A DNA stretch of 47,404 nucleotides from Christensenellaceae bacterium (GTDB taxonomy: Bacteria; Bacillota; Clostridia; Christensenellales; CAG-138): NCBI GenBank assembly GCA_022510765.1, contig JAFLSU010000013.1, positions 1 through 47,404 on the forward strand. Direction: 5' to 3'. A model generated the notes under the pieces. It was given only the letters and a program-made list of their open reading frames with translations, was not told the origin of the DNA and did no database searches. Shown here one piece after another: positions 17,675 through 27,151 of the stretch. Numbering within the stretch: position 1 is the first letter of the stretch; each line of letters starts with the position of its first letter. A program made the position numbers and the translations under genes.

Positions 17675-18667
17675 ATGGAACAGAAATTATCTGAATCTGT
17701 CAACGGCTCTAATTCAAACGGAATTGGCGATGCATGGTTTGACGCGGAAAGGAACTCGAAAAGAAATGCAAGAAAGGCCTTTTCGCGGATCGGCATATCG
17801 CTTACCTTGATTGCGCTCGTCACGTTCGCGGTGCAGATCATCGTCCAGATCGCGCTTGAGCTAATCGGCTATGCGGATTGGAGTGAAAGTACGGAAGGTC
17901 TCTTTATACTAAGCTTCGTTCCACTCTACTGCATAGCGGTTCCGATTGGCCTTCTCGTTATGAAGAAGACACCCTCGGTCTATCTCAAAAAAGCAAAGCT
18001 CGGCGCAAAAAATTATCTGGTCTTTTTCCTTATGTGCATCCCGCTGACGTATATTGGGAACCTCGTTGGCATCATGATTTCCGGTATAGCTTCGGGCGGC
18101 TCGGCATCGAATGCGCTAAACGAGTATGTATCCGATGTCAGCATATTTCAGGTGCTCGTGATGGTGGTGCTTGCGCCAATTATCGAGGAATTCATATTTA
18201 GAAAGCAGCTTATCGATCGAACCGTGCGCTACGGAGAGGGTACGGCGATACTCCTTTCGGGGCTGACGTTTGCACTGTTTCATACGAATATGTTCCAGTT
18301 CTTCTATGCGTTCGCGCTCGGTCTGCTGTTTGCATATATCTATGTGCGCACGGGAAGGCTGCGTTACGTCATATCACTGCATATGATAATCAATTTCATG
18401 GGCAGCATTGTAAGTTCGCTCGTTCTTTCGCTCGCCGAGAAGGGTGAGTTTGGCATGTTCATTTCGGGAATGTATTCACTTTTGGTGCTCGGACTGATAA
18501 TTTGGGGGATGGTGCTTCTCATAAAGCGCAGAAAACGCTTCAAATGCTTCCCTGCGGAGTGCGAACTTCCGAAAAAGCAGGTGTTCCAGATAGCATATCT
18601 GAACGTGGGCATGATAATTTTTATCCTGTTTTTCCTTGCAGCGACGGTGCTTTCGGTAGTCTCATAA
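17675..18667 (+). CDS. CPBP-family intramembrane metalloprotease
   Basis: A 330-residue membrane protein of the CPBP (CAAX protease/bacteriocin-processing, Abi) family. Motif 1 EEFIFR gives Glu171, Glu172 and Arg176; motif 2 is FALFHTNMFQFFYAF with its His; and HMIINFMG carries the motif 3 His and Asn. About eight hydrophobic spans are visible from residue 38 to the C-terminus, with a second cluster at 235-265 and a last span near 308-328. GGAGG precedes the start. The substrate is unknown; relatives process prenylated proteins, act in bacteriocin immunity or degrade membrane proteins. Its stop overlaps that of the convergent EamA gene. Confidence 0.88.
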   Translation: MEQKLSESVNGSNSNGIGDAWFDAERNSKRNARKAFSRIGISLTLIALVTFAVQIIVQIALELIGYADWSESTEGLFILSFVPLYCIAVPIGLLVMKKTPSVYLKKAKLGAKNYLVFFLMCIPLTYIGNLVGIMISGIASGGSASNALNEYVSDVSIFQVLVMVVLAPIIEEFIFRKQLIDRTVRYGEGTAILLSGLTFALFHTNMFQFFYAFALGLLFAYIYVRTGRLRYVISLHMIINFMGSIVSSLVLSLAEKGEFGMFISGMYSLLVLGLIIWGMVLLIKRRKRFKCFPAECELPKKQVFQIAYLNVGMIIFILFFLAATVLSVVS

Positions 18668-19579
18668 TTGTTCGGAAGCCTTTCCTTTGCCGCCCGCTCC
18701 GATGGGAAGCTGAGCCAAGATGGTCGCAAGGAGCATGATAACGCAGCCCGCTGTCTCCCTTCCAGATAGCTGCTGATGAAGTATCAGCCATCCCGCGATT
18801 ACCGAGACAACGGATTCAAGGCACATGATGACCGAGGCTATCGTGGGATCTAGATCCTTTTGCCCGATTATCTGGAGCGTGTATGCGATGCCGCAAGCAA
18901 GTACTCCCGCGTACAGCAGCGGAATATATGCGGCAAAAATATCGGAAAAGCTCGGCTTTTCAAGGAGCAGCATACATATACCGTTCAGAACCGCCGAAAC
19001 TGCGAACTGCATACAGCTGAGCGCAACACCGTTGACCAAGGGTGAGTACACGGAGATTATCAGGATGTGTATCGCGAAGAATACGGCGCATCCAAGGTAC
19101 AGCAGATCTGAGGTCTCGATGCTGAAGCCTTCGGTTATGCACAATAGGTACAGCCCGACCACCGCGATGAGCATACTTATCCATATGATCGCTGAGGTGC
19201 GTTTTTTGAGCAGAAGACCGAATATCGGCACAAGGATTATGTAAAATGAGGTTATGAAACCCGCCTTGCCGACGGAGCTTCCGAGCGAGATGCCGAACTG
19301 CTGTAGACCCGTAGCGGCAAATAGAGCAATGCCGCAGAGGATACCGCCCACAAGAAGCGCCTTTCGCGCTTTCTTTTTATCAATATCATTCGCAGCTCCG
19401 GCTTCGGCGCGCCCGAACAAGCGTATGACGGGAAGCAGAACGACCGAGCCTATGAAAGACCTGGCGAAATTAAACGTGAAGGGGCCGATATGCTCCATCG
19501 CGTCGCTCTGCGCGATGAAGGTTATGCCCCAGATTATCGATGCTATAAGAAGCAGCAGCGAGCTGCGCAGTTTTTTCAT
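18662..19579 (-). CDS. EamA/DMT-family transporter
   Basis: A 305-residue member of the drug/metabolite transporter superfamily with two EamA repeats. The N-terminus LLLLIASIIWGITFIAQ is the typical first span, and about ten spans are visible; the second repeat begins near AVFFAIHILIISVY, and EPVVSVIAGWL is represented by LESVVSVIAGWLILHQQL near the end. The substrate is not predictable. It converges on the CPBP gene, the two stop codons overlapping by 6 nt. Confidence 0.9.
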   Translation of the reverse strand: MKKLRSSLLLLIASIIWGITFIAQSDAMEHIGPFTFNFARSFIGSVVLLPVIRLFGRAEAGAANDIDKKKARKALLVGGILCGIALFAATGLQQFGISLGSSVGKAGFITSFYIILVPIFGLLLKKRTSAIIWISMLIAVVGLYLLCITEGFSIETSDLLYLGCAVFFAIHILIISVYSPLVNGVALSCMQFAVSAVLNGICMLLLEKPSFSDIFAAYIPLLYAGVLACGIAYTLQIIGQKDLDPTIASVIMCLESVVSVIAGWLILHQQLSGRETAGCVIMLLATILAQLPIGAGGKGKASEQL

Positions 19580-19671
19580 TCAAGTACCCCCCAAAGTGGA
19601 GATGATGGCTGCAGACGCCTTCATTCACGAGCATTATAGAGCTTTCGACCAAAAATTGCAATTCCTCCCCC

Positions 19672-19700
19672 TTGAATGAACGAACAAACTCTATTATAAT
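19672..19700 (+). promoter_or_regulatory. Promoter of the hutD-like gene
   Basis: TTGAAT (19672-19677), 17 bp, TATAAT (19695-19700). The leader then contains the perfect stem CTCGTGCGC (19729-19737)/GCGCACGAG (19743-19751), possibly an attenuator or RNA stabiliser. Confidence 0.65.
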
Positions 19701-19846
19701 CAGATGGTTGTAAAAAATATGCCTTTGTCTCGTGCGCAGGCCGCGCACGAGCATTGGCTGTTGCAAAAAAACATAATTTTGTATGTGAAAGATGCTTTTT
19801 GGAATGCGAAATATACATTTTGCGTTTCAAACAGCAGGTGATCCTC

Positions 19847-20464
19847 ATGATGAAATATCGTGAATTCCTTGCACAGGACATGAAATCGTCCGTTTGGAGC
19901 GGAGGAACGACAACCGAGATAGCGATCAGTCCCGAGGGCGCGGAGTATGCGCAAAGGGATTTTACCTGGCGCGTCAGCACCGCGACCGTGGAGCTGGATG
20001 AATCCAATTTTACGCTCCTTCCCGATTATGAGAGGCTTATCGCGTCAGTTGATGGGGTGATGCTGCTTTCGCATGAAGGAAACAGCGGCCTCGCCGCACC
20101 CGACAGCCATACTGCTCCCGGCGGCTGCGCCGTTCCCGGCTTCGGAAATGCTTCGGAGGTCAGGATCGACCCAATAAGCACCGTTTACAGATTCGACGGC
20201 GGCGCTAAAACGCATTGTGTCGGAAGGGCGAGTGATCTGAACCTGATGCTCCGAAAAGGCAGAGCGGAAGGCAAAATGGAGTTTGTAAGATTGGGCGAGA
20301 GGGTAAAATTCAGGCTCGGCCCCGATGAAACGGCGCTGATCTATTCGATTTCGGGCAAATGGGCAAGAATGTATGAGTATAACGATCCCGCTGATGCTGA
20401 AATTGAATTCTTTGCCGAGGATGGAGATTACGCTCTGTTCCGGATAAGCATTGTGCGCGAATAG
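19847..20464 (+). CDS. HutD/Ves-like cupin protein
   Basis: A 205-residue protein similar to HutD/Ves. SSVWSGGTTTEIAISPEGAEYAQRDFTWRVSTATVE matches the conserved opening in which the W-GG-T-E and R-S-A elements are diagnostic, and the remainder is beta-rich as expected of the bicupin fold. The family often accompanies histidine-utilisation genes but none is seen here, so its role is unclear. ATG at 19847 (or the adjacent 19850) follows AGCAGGTGAT; an upstream ATG at 19754 lies inside the leader hairpin region. Confidence 0.82.
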   Translation: MMKYREFLAQDMKSSVWSGGTTTEIAISPEGAEYAQRDFTWRVSTATVELDESNFTLLPDYERLIASVDGVMLLSHEGNSGLAAPDSHTAPGGCAVPGFGNASEVRIDPISTVYRFDGGAKTHCVGRASDLNLMLRKGRAEGKMEFVRLGERVKFRLGPDETALIYSISGKWARMYEYNDPADAEIEFFAEDGDYALFRISIVRE

Positions 20465-20487
20465 TCCTCTTTGTATTTTTTGGCGGT

Positions 20488-20515
20488 CTGGGGGCATTTT
20501 TTAAAATGCCCCCAG
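20488..20515 (+). terminator. Terminator hairpin after the hutD-like gene
   Basis: CTGGGGGCATTTT (20488-20500) and AAAATGCCCCCAG (20503-20515) form a perfect 13-bp stem with a TT centre. It is followed by the repeated GC-rich element. Confidence 0.65.
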
Positions 20516-20519
20516 CAAT

Positions 20520-20587
20520 GAAAGTTTCGGGGTTCTTAGGGCGATTTACAAAACGCCCTAAGCGGGGTTTGGGGCGAAGCCCCAAGT
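20520..20587 (+). repeat. Dispersed GC-rich double-hairpin element, copy B
   Basis: Same plan as 9899-9976: an AAAGTTT-CGGG start, CTTAGGGCG/CGCCCTAAG stem, an AAGCGGGGT linker and a second GGGGC/GCCCC stem. It ends 7 nt before the mfd start codon, as copy A does before purL. Confidence 0.7.
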
Positions 20588-20594
20588 AATACAT

Positions 20595-23500
20595 ATGCAG
20601 CAAGAAATTAAGCCGCTGTTTGCGGCGCTTGAAAAACTGAATGATTATGCCCGCCTGAAAGAGGGGCTTTGTGCGCACAAGGGGCCGTTCAGCGTGTTCG
20701 GCTTGGGCGAGGCGCAGCGCACGCATATCTCTGCCGCGCTGTTCGCGGGTACGAAAAAAACGATACTTTATGTCGCACCTTCGGCGCAGTCCGCGCAGCG
20801 GGTATACGAGGATGTGTCCTGCTATTTTCCCGACGCACTGCTGCTTCCGGAGAGGGAGATACCGCTTAACGCGCATACCTACGTCCAATCGCAGGAGCTG
20901 ACTGCAAAGCGCATGAAGGTCATGATGAGCCTCACAAAAGGCGAAACGAGCTTCATCGTCGCACCTATCGAGGCGCTCATGCAGCGCTTAGCGCCGCCCG
21001 AGCTTTTGACTGAGAATACGCGCACCGTCAGAATTGGAATGACGATCGCCCCCGATTCGCTGCTTAGGTCGTTCATCGACGCAGGCTACGAGCGCGAGGA
21101 GGTCTGCGAAGGCAGAGGTCAGGTCTGCCGCCGTGGCGGCTGCATCGACATTTTTCCGATAACGAGTGCAAATCCCGTCCGAATCGAGTTCTTCGATGAC
21201 GAAATTGATACCATGCGCGAGTTCGACCCCGTGTCCCAGCGCTCGATAGAGAACGTGAACACGGTGGTCATCCCACCCGCGACGGAACTTCCGCTCAACA
21301 GGGACATGCGTCAAAAGGGCATCGCCGCGCTGCGAAATAAAGCACATTACGCGCTCGAGACCGAGATACTGCGCGACGGCGGTACCCCTGCGAACGCGCT
21401 TTCGTTGCTGCCCGTCTTTTCGCGGGAGGAGATAACGCTGCTCGATTACCTTTCCGATGACTGCATAATCCTGCTCGATGAGCCGGCTCGGGTGGAGGAG
21501 AGCGCGAAATATGCCTATACCCGCTTCATGGACGGCTTGGGCGATGTACTCCATTCGGGAGAGGGGCATGAGATGCAGTCGAACCTGCTCCACGCCCCGA
21601 GCAGGGTGCTTGCAAGCCTTGACCGAGGGACTACGGCAATGCTATTTTCGCTCACCCGCGCCTATTCGCTGATAAGACCAACGGAGCTGATACGCTTTGA
21701 GAGCAGGCAGATTCCAAGATATCTCCCCGGGGATACCGCGCTGAGAGACGATATTGCGCTGTGGAAGCAGAAGGGCTATTCCGTGCTTATGTACGCGGGC
21801 GAACATGCGCAAAGGCTTCAGGATATGCTTCTGGAGATGAATACCGAGGCCGCCGTCACGAACCTTCTGAGACGCGAAATAGTTGAACGTGAGGTTATCA
21901 TCGTTTCCGAGAGTATTCCACGTGGTTTTGAATACCCCGAAATCCGCCTTGCGGTGGTATCAGAGTTCGAGCTGTTCGGTGCGGAATACCGTCCGCAAGT
22001 CAAGACCTCCAAAAAGAAAAAACCGCAGCTATCGCTGTACGAATTGCAGCCTGGCGACCTCATTGTGCATGAAGCGCATGGCATAGGTCGATTCGCAGGT
22101 GTAAATACGCTGACGGTCGATGGTAAATCCAGAGATTACATCGAGCTCGTCTATCAGGCTGGGGATAAACTCTATATCCCGACCGACCAGATGGACAGGG
22201 TTCAGAAATACATTGGCGGTGACGAGGAAAAGCAAAAGCTTTCAAAGCTCGGTTCCGGTGAATGGCAGAAGACCGTCGCAAAGACCCGCGCAAGCGTCCG
22301 CAAACTCGCTTTCGACCTGATACGGCTGTACGGCGAACGCACAAGGCTCAAGGGGTTCAAGTTTTCGCCCGATACCGACTGGCAGCAGCGGCTTGAAATG
22401 AGCTTCCCATATCGAGAGACGCCCGATCAGCTCACCTCCATACGCGAAATAAAGGAAGATATGGAGTCCGAACGCATCATGGATAGGCTGCTGTGCGGCG
22501 ACGTGGGATATGGCAAGACCGAGGTCGCGCTTAGAGCCGCGTTCAAATGCGCCATGGACGGCAAGCAATGCGCGTTCCTCGTGCCGACAACGATACTCGC
22601 CCAGCAGCATTTTAATACGCTTTCATCGAGGTTCGCAGGATTTCCGATCACCGTGGAGCTGCTTTCACGTTTCCGCACCCCCGCCGAGCGGACGAGGATC
22701 AAAAAGTCCGTTGCCGAGGGGAATGTCGATGTTCTCATCGGCACGCACAGCCTGCTTGCAAAGGATGTGAAATTCCGTGACCTTGGGCTGCTTATAATCG
22801 ACGAGGAACAGCGTTTTGGGGTCAACCATAAGGAGCAAATCAAAGAGATGAAGCGCAGCGTCGATGTGCTGACGCTGTCCGCAACGCCCATTCCGCGCAC
22901 GCTGCATATGAGCATGAGCGGCATTCGCGATATGAGCGTAATTGAGACCCCGCCCGAAGCACGTTACCCTGTGCAGACCTATGTGGTCGAGTATTCGGAG
23001 GCACTCGTGCGTGAAGCGATCCTCAAGGAGACCGCAAGGGGCGGACAGGTATACTTCGTCTATAATCACGTCAAAAACATGGATGTATTTGCTGACAGGC
23101 TTTCGCAGCTCGTTCCCGAAGCGCGGGTAACCTATGCCCATGGGCAGATGAGCGAAAGAAGACTTGAAAGCACGATGATAGATTTCATGGAGTATAAATA
23201 CGATGTGCTGCTTTGCAGCACCATCATCGAGAGCGGGCTTGACATATCCAATGCCAACACCATGATAATCTACGACGCGGACTGTATGGGGCTTTCGCAG
23301 CTCTACCAGCTTCGCGGCAGGGTCGGCAGAGGCGCAAGGCTCGGCTATGTGTATCTTACATACCATCAGGATAAGGTTTTGAGCGAGATAGCCGACAAGC
23401 GGCTTTCCGCTATCAAGGAGTTTACGCAGTTCGGCGCGGGCTTTAGGATAGCGATGCGCGATCTTGAAATACGCGGCGCGGGGGACATCCTCGGTGCGGA

Positions 23501-24056
23501 ACAGCACGGGCATATGGCGCAGGTTGGCTACGAGCTGTACTGCAAGCTCATAGATACCGCGATCAAGGAGGCGAAGGGCGAGGAGGTCAAACCCGAGGTA
23601 GATACCGTCATGGAGATCCCGATCGACGCGCATATTCCGAAAAAGTACATTCCGAGGGAATCGGGTCGAATGGAGATGTACAAGCGGATTGCTGCCATCA
23701 CGGATATCGATGCCCTGCGGGATGTGCAGGACGAGCTTATCGACCGCTATGGCGACATACCCAAGGCTGTGCAAAACCTGCTCGATATCGCGCTGTGTAA
23801 ATCAAGAGCCGCATCGCTCGGCATATTATCCTTCACTGTTAAGCAGGATGAAGCGCGTTTTGTGTTCAGCGAGACCGCGCCCGTGGACGGAGCGAAGCTC
23901 TTTAAGATTATCGGCGGCATCGAGGGCGCGGCGTTCGTCGGCGGTGAGCGCACGACAATGGTCATCAAGCGCAGGCATAAATCGGGCGAGGAGATGTTCA
24001 AGGCCGCGAAGGACGCGATAAATGTGCTTTTGAAATGTGCGGATGAAGCGAGCTAA
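20595..24056 (+). CDS. mfd: Transcription-repair coupling factor Mfd
   Basis: A 1153-residue ATP-dependent DNA translocase that removes stalled RNA polymerase and recruits UvrA. The N-terminal UvrB-like part includes RRGGCIDIFP; the RNA-polymerase-interaction region begins near LQPGDLIVHEAHGIGRFAG (about residue 480); and the RecG-like motor shows Walker A GDVGYGKTE (about residue 635), DEEQRFG (about 735), LSATPIPRTL and QLRGRVGR, followed by the translocation motif and a C-terminal domain. Length is normal. No Shine-Dalgarno is obvious ahead of the ATG, where the repeat element ends. The stop codon lies within a perfect palindrome. Confidence 0.97.
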   Translation: MQQEIKPLFAALEKLNDYARLKEGLCAHKGPFSVFGLGEAQRTHISAALFAGTKKTILYVAPSAQSAQRVYEDVSCYFPDALLLPEREIPLNAHTYVQSQELTAKRMKVMMSLTKGETSFIVAPIEALMQRLAPPELLTENTRTVRIGMTIAPDSLLRSFIDAGYEREEVCEGRGQVCRRGGCIDIFPITSANPVRIEFFDDEIDTMREFDPVSQRSIENVNTVVIPPATELPLNRDMRQKGIAALRNKAHYALETEILRDGGTPANALSLLPVFSREEITLLDYLSDDCIILLDEPARVEESAKYAYTRFMDGLGDVLHSGEGHEMQSNLLHAPSRVLASLDRGTTAMLFSLTRAYSLIRPTELIRFESRQIPRYLPGDTALRDDIALWKQKGYSVLMYAGEHAQRLQDMLLEMNTEAAVTNLLRREIVEREVIIVSESIPRGFEYPEIRLAVVSEFELFGAEYRPQVKTSKKKKPQLSLYELQPGDLIVHEAHGIGRFAGVNTLTVDGKSRDYIELVYQAGDKLYIPTDQMDRVQKYIGGDEEKQKLSKLGSGEWQKTVAKTRASVRKLAFDLIRLYGERTRLKGFKFSPDTDWQQRLEMSFPYRETPDQLTSIREIKEDMESERIMDRLLCGDVGYGKTEVALRAAFKCAMDGKQCAFLVPTTILAQQHFNTLSSRFAGFPITVELLSRFRTPAERTRIKKSVAEGNVDVLIGTHSLLAKDVKFRDLGLLIIDEEQRFGVNHKEQIKEMKRSVDVLTLSATPIPRTLHMSMSGIRDMSVIETPPEARYPVQTYVVEYSEALVREAILKETARGGQVYFVYNHVKNMDVFADRLSQLVPEARVTYAHGQMSERRLESTMIDFMEYKYDVLLCSTIIESGLDISNANTMIIYDADCMGLSQLYQLRGRVGRGARLGYVYLTYHQDKVLSEIADKRLSAIKEFTQFGAGFRIAMRDLEIRGAGDILGAEQHGHMAQVGYELYCKLIDTAIKEAKGEEVKPEVDTVMEIPIDAHIPKKYIPRESGRMEMYKRIAAITDIDALRDVQDELIDRYGDIPKAVQNLLDIALCKSRAASLGILSFTVKQDEARFVFSETAPVDGAKLFKIIGGIEGAAFVGGERTTMVIKRRHKSGEEMFKAAKDAINVLLKCADEAS

Positions 24057-24081
24057 CAGCATTTCCCGGGAAATGCTGTTA
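24054..24081. terminator. 28-nt perfect palindrome at the mfd stop codon
   Basis: TAACAGCATTTCCC followed by its exact complement begins at the mfd stop codon. A T-run lies about 8 nt further on (CTGCTTTTT). It probably ends mfd transcription. Confidence 0.6.
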
Positions 24082-24148
24082 ACCCTGCTTTTTGATATAA
24101 TAATGCAAATTAAGAGACAACCCCAACTATTGGCATCGAACCAAATAA

Positions 24149-24180
24149 AATCGACAAGTCCCGACAGGGACTTGTCGATT
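24149..24180 (-). terminator. Terminator of tmRNA
   Basis: A perfect 14-bp stem (24149-24162 with 24167-24180, GACA/TGTC loop) begins 3 nt beyond the tmRNA CCA end. Read on the minus strand it is followed by TTTTATTT. Confidence 0.85.
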
Positions 24181-24182
24181 AT

Positions 24183-24536
24183 TGGTGGAGGCGAGGGGAG
24201 TCGAACCCCTGTCCGAAAACCTGTCTGCAAGACTTTCTACGAGCGTAGTCGGCATTTTGACATTCCCTCCGCCGCACTCCCACCGACGGGATTACGGCTT
24301 TAGTAGCCCCTTGATCCCACCCGAGCCGAGGCGCTCACGGGCTGGTTCCCCACATTGATGATGCCCGTATCCGCAGTCGTGGGTAACTGCGGGCGGACAG
24401 CCGCGCTAATTAAGCAGCGGCGGGTACGAAGTTATATTCGTCGTTTGTTTTTAAAGTTTCCCGATTTTAGCGAAGCTCGGGGCTTCGGCTCGCTTATCCG
24501 GCATCCACGATCCCCGTCGAAACCATGTACGCCCCC
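24183..24536 (-). ncRNA. ssrA: tmRNA (SsrA)
   Basis: About 354 nt. On the minus strand the 5' end GGGGGCGTACATGG leads into TTTCGACGGGG, the tmRNA hallmark. The 3' end has a T-arm GGGGTTCGACTCCCC and CGCCTCC-A-CCA, with CCA encoded; GGGGGCG pairs with CGCCTCC to form the acceptor stem. The tag frame lies at 24410-24448 and reads NDEYNFVPAAA then TAA; the codon before the first Asn is ACA, so the resume residue appears to be Thr rather than the usual Ala or Gly. smpB, encoding its partner protein, is adjacent. The RNA rescues ribosomes stalled on broken messages. Confidence 0.95.
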
Positions 24537-24546
24537 AAGCATGGCT

Positions 24547-24575
24547 ATCATATCATTATTCATTTGGATTTGCAA
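24547..24575 (-). promoter_or_regulatory. Promoter of ssrA
   Basis: On the minus strand, TTGCAA (24570-24575), 17 bp and TATGAT (24547-24552) lie just upstream of the tmRNA 5' end, giving a start close to the predicted mature end. Confidence 0.6.
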
Positions 24576-24614
24576 CGATACGATGCCTGAAAATTATGTG
24601 TGATAAAGGAAAAA

Positions 24615-25079
24615 TCAATATACGTCGTGATTTCTCCTGTCCATTGCGCGCTTTGCGTCGCGCTCCGCAATGTCGTGCCGCTTGTCGTATAGCTTTTTGC
24701 CCTTGGCAACGGCAAGCTCCATCTTGACCAAGCCGTCCTTGAGGTAGAGTCGCAGCGGGATCAGGCTGTACCCATCCGCCTGCGACAGGGTTAGGAGCTT
24801 TCTTATCTCGCGCTTGTGGAGCAGCAGCTTGCGCTCGCGAAACGGGTCGCGGTTGAAGATGTTGCCCTTTTCATAGGGACTGACGTGCATGCCGACAACG
24901 AACGCCTCGCCGTCCTTTATTTTGGCGTAGGAGTCTTTGATGTTGACCTTGCCCATGCGAATGCTCTTGACTTCCGTGCCTACGAGCGCCAATCCGCATT
25001 CGTAGGTATCCTCTATAAAGTATTCGTGACGAGCTTTACGGTTTTCGGTAAGCAGCTTTTGTCCGTGCTTTATCGGCAT
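24615..25079 (-). CDS. smpB: SsrA-binding protein SmpB
   Basis: A 154-residue tmRNA partner of normal length. [40 protein letters not shown] is the conserved OB-fold beginning, and the C-terminal [22 protein letters not shown] is the basic tail that enters the empty mRNA channel. GGAGAGCT precedes the ATG. It is immediately upstream of ssrA on the same strand. Confidence 0.97.
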   Translation of the reverse strand: MPIKHGQKLLTENRKARHEYFIEDTYECGLALVGTEVKSIRMGKVNIKDSYAKIKDGEAFVVGMHVSPYEKGNIFNRDPFRERKLLLHKREIRKLLTLSQADGYSLIPLRLYLKDGLVKMELAVAKGKKLYDKRHDIAERDAKRAMDRRNHDVY

Positions 25080-25233
25080 AGCTCTCCTTCACTTCAATTA
25101 CCAAAAGCGCAGCACCGATTTGGGCAAGTACTGCGCCTAATTAATCTTAAACAAATTATTCAGGTTGCGCTTATTACTGCATACACAATAATATGTGCGC
25201 AGTTTACTGTACACCTATTATTGTGCGCACAGG

Positions 25234-25503
25234 TTACTGCGCTGCGATCAATGCTTCAATGCCGGGTAGCACAAGAAGAATGAGCGCAAGAACGGCAAGC
25301 ACTATCGCGAAAACAACGGTGAGCTTCTGGAGCTTGACTTCCTTGCTGACCTTCTGGTTGCGTGCCTGACCCAGCGCGGTCGTATCGTTTCCGAACACGC
25401 TGCCAAGGCCTGCGCTCGTCGCATCCTGAAGCAGCACGACCGCAACGAGGATTGCCGCTACAACTAGCATTAGTACATTCACTATGAGTTCAACAGTTTT
25501 CAT
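25234..25503 (-). CDS. secG: Preprotein translocase subunit SecG
   Basis: An 89-residue SecYEG subunit with two membrane spans (about residues 5-27 and 61-83). The segment VLLQDATSAGLGSVFG is the conserved SecG loop. Start at 25503 is supported by AAGGG...AAAAGGATT upstream; an earlier in-frame codon at 25533 adds 10 polar residues. An inverted repeat CACAATAATA (25184-25193)/TATTATTGTG (25216-25225) lies between it and smpB and may be a weak terminator. Confidence 0.93.
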   Translation of the reverse strand: MKTVELIVNVLMLVVAAILVAVVLLQDATSAGLGSVFGNDTTALGQARNQKVSKEVKLQKLTVVFAIVLAVLALILLVLPGIEALIAAQ

Positions 25504-25605
25504 AATCCTTTTCCCTTCCAATTTCAACTGCATTCGCCATTATATCACCATGCATTAAATTATGCAAGCAAAAAACATCAATTCCTCAGTATATCATTTG
25601 CGGAT

Positions 25606-27150
25606 TCACCCTTCTATGAGGTTGACCCCAGTCATTTCCGAAGGAATAGGCAGGTTCATAAGACTAAGCAGCGTCGGAGCGATGTCGCAAAGCCGTCCTC
25701 CGGGCTTTATTGAGCAGTTCTTCGCCCTTTCCGATACATATATGAAGGGAACCGGATTCAGCGTATGCGCGGTCATGGGTTTGCCGTTTTTGTCGATCAT
25801 GCTCTCGCAATTTCCGTGATCAGCGGTAATAATGCATTCCCCGCCGTTCGCAAGGATGCGGCTGACGACGCGCATCGTACATATATCTACCGCTTCAACG
25901 GCCTTGATCGCCGCTTCGAGCTTGCCCGTATGCCCGACCATGTCGGGATTCGCGAAATTCAGCACCATGAAATCGAATCTGCCCGAATCGATGCATTCAA
26001 CCGCGCGTTCCGTGACCTCGTATGCGCTCATTTCGGGCTTCAAATCGTATGTTTTAACGCCCGGTGACGGCACGAGCACGCGCTCCTCGCCCGGATACGG
26101 AGGCTCCACGCCGCCGTTGAAAAAGAAGGTCACGTGAGCGTACTTCTCCGTCTCGGCAATGCGAAGCTGGGTTTTTCCGAGCGATGAAAGGTATTCCCCA
26201 AGGACGACGGGCGGTATCTTCGGCGTGAACGCAATTTGCGCCCTGTCCGTGAAATCCTCATCGTATTGCGTAAAGCACACATAATGCACCGGAAAATGAC
26301 CGTTTCTGCGCTCGAAGCCGTCAAAATCGATGTCTATAAACGCGCGGGTGATCTCCCGCGCCCGGTCGGGTCTGAAATTGAAGAAAATGATACTGTCGTT
26401 GGGCTTTATCGTGCCGATTGGGCAGCCTTCGTCATCGGTGATCACGGTCGGAAGTATGAATTCGTCCGTGATGCCGTCCTCATAGGACTTTCGGATGGCA
26501 GAAACTGCGTCATCTGCCCTCAAGCCTTCGCCGTAGACCATCGCAGAGTACGCTTTTTCCACGCGATCGTAATTCTTATCCCTGTCCATGGCGTAGTATC
26601 TGCCCGTTACGGTGGCTATCCTGCCGCAGCCGTATTTGGTGAGCTTGTTTTGAAGCTCTTGTACATAGCCTTCGGCGCTGTCCGGAGGGGTGTCCCTGCC
26701 GTCGGTGAAGCAGTGAATTAACACCTTGGTAAGCCCCATGGACTTTGCAAAGCGAATTAGCGCATACAGATGGTCGGTGTGGCTGTGTACGCCACCGGGG
26801 GACACGAGTCCGTAGAGATGCAATGCCGAGTCATGTGCTTTGCAGTTTTCAAATGCGGCAAGCAGCACGGGATTTTTGAAGAAATCCCCATTCTCAATGT
26901 CCTCGGATATGCGCAAAAGCTCCTGATTGACTATGCGCCCAGCACCGATGTTCGAATGGCCCACCTCGGAATTGCCCATCTGCCCCTCGGGAAGCCCCAC
27001 GTCAAGTCCGGAGGCACTTATAAGGGTGTGCGGATACTCCGCCATGAGGGAGCGTATATTCTTTGCTCCCTCGATGGCGATGGCGTTTCCATCGGTTTCG
27101 GGACGGTATCCAAAGCCGTCCAATATGATAAGTGCAGTAAGTTTTTTCAA
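25606..27150 (-). CDS. gpmI: 2,3-bisphosphoglycerate-independent phosphoglycerate mutase
   Basis: A 514-residue manganese enzyme interconverting 3- and 2-phosphoglycerate, of the alkaline phosphatase superfamily. LIILDGFGYR holds the first metal Asp, and QMGNSEVGHSNIGAG holds the catalytic Ser61. HTDHLYALIRFAK, FTDGRDTPP and the C-terminal ADHGNCESM complete the signature. The start codon is TTG at 27150: the next in-frame ATG would remove the metal-binding N-terminus. Only 1 nt separates it from the pgk-tpiA stop and no good Shine-Dalgarno is close, so translation is probably coupled. Consecutive glycolytic steps are thus in one operon. Confidence 0.95.
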   Translation of the reverse strand: MKKLTALIILDGFGYRPETDGNAIAIEGAKNIRSLMAEYPHTLISASGLDVGLPEGQMGNSEVGHSNIGAGRIVNQELLRISEDIENGDFFKNPVLLAAFENCKAHDSALHLYGLVSPGGVHSHTDHLYALIRFAKSMGLTKVLIHCFTDGRDTPPDSAEGYVQELQNKLTKYGCGRIATVTGRYYAMDRDKNYDRVEKAYSAMVYGEGLRADDAVSAIRKSYEDGITDEFILPTVITDDEGCPIGTIKPNDSIIFFNFRPDRAREITRAFIDIDFDGFERRNGHFPVHYVCFTQYDEDFTDRAQIAFTPKIPPVVLGEYLSSLGKTQLRIAETEKYAHVTFFFNGGVEPPYPGEERVLVPSPGVKTYDLKPEMSAYEVTERAVECIDSGRFDFMVLNFANPDMVGHTGKLEAAIKAVEAVDICTMRVVSRILANGGECIITADHGNCESMIDKNGKPMTAHTLNPVPFIYVSERAKNCSIKPGGRLCDIAPTLLSLMNLPIPSEMTGVNLIEG

Positions 27151-27151
27151 T

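Noticed and set aside
24163..24166. Attachment site at the tmRNA 3' end
   Set aside because: ssrA is a common integration target, but no integrase and no repeat of the tmRNA end were seen within the window.
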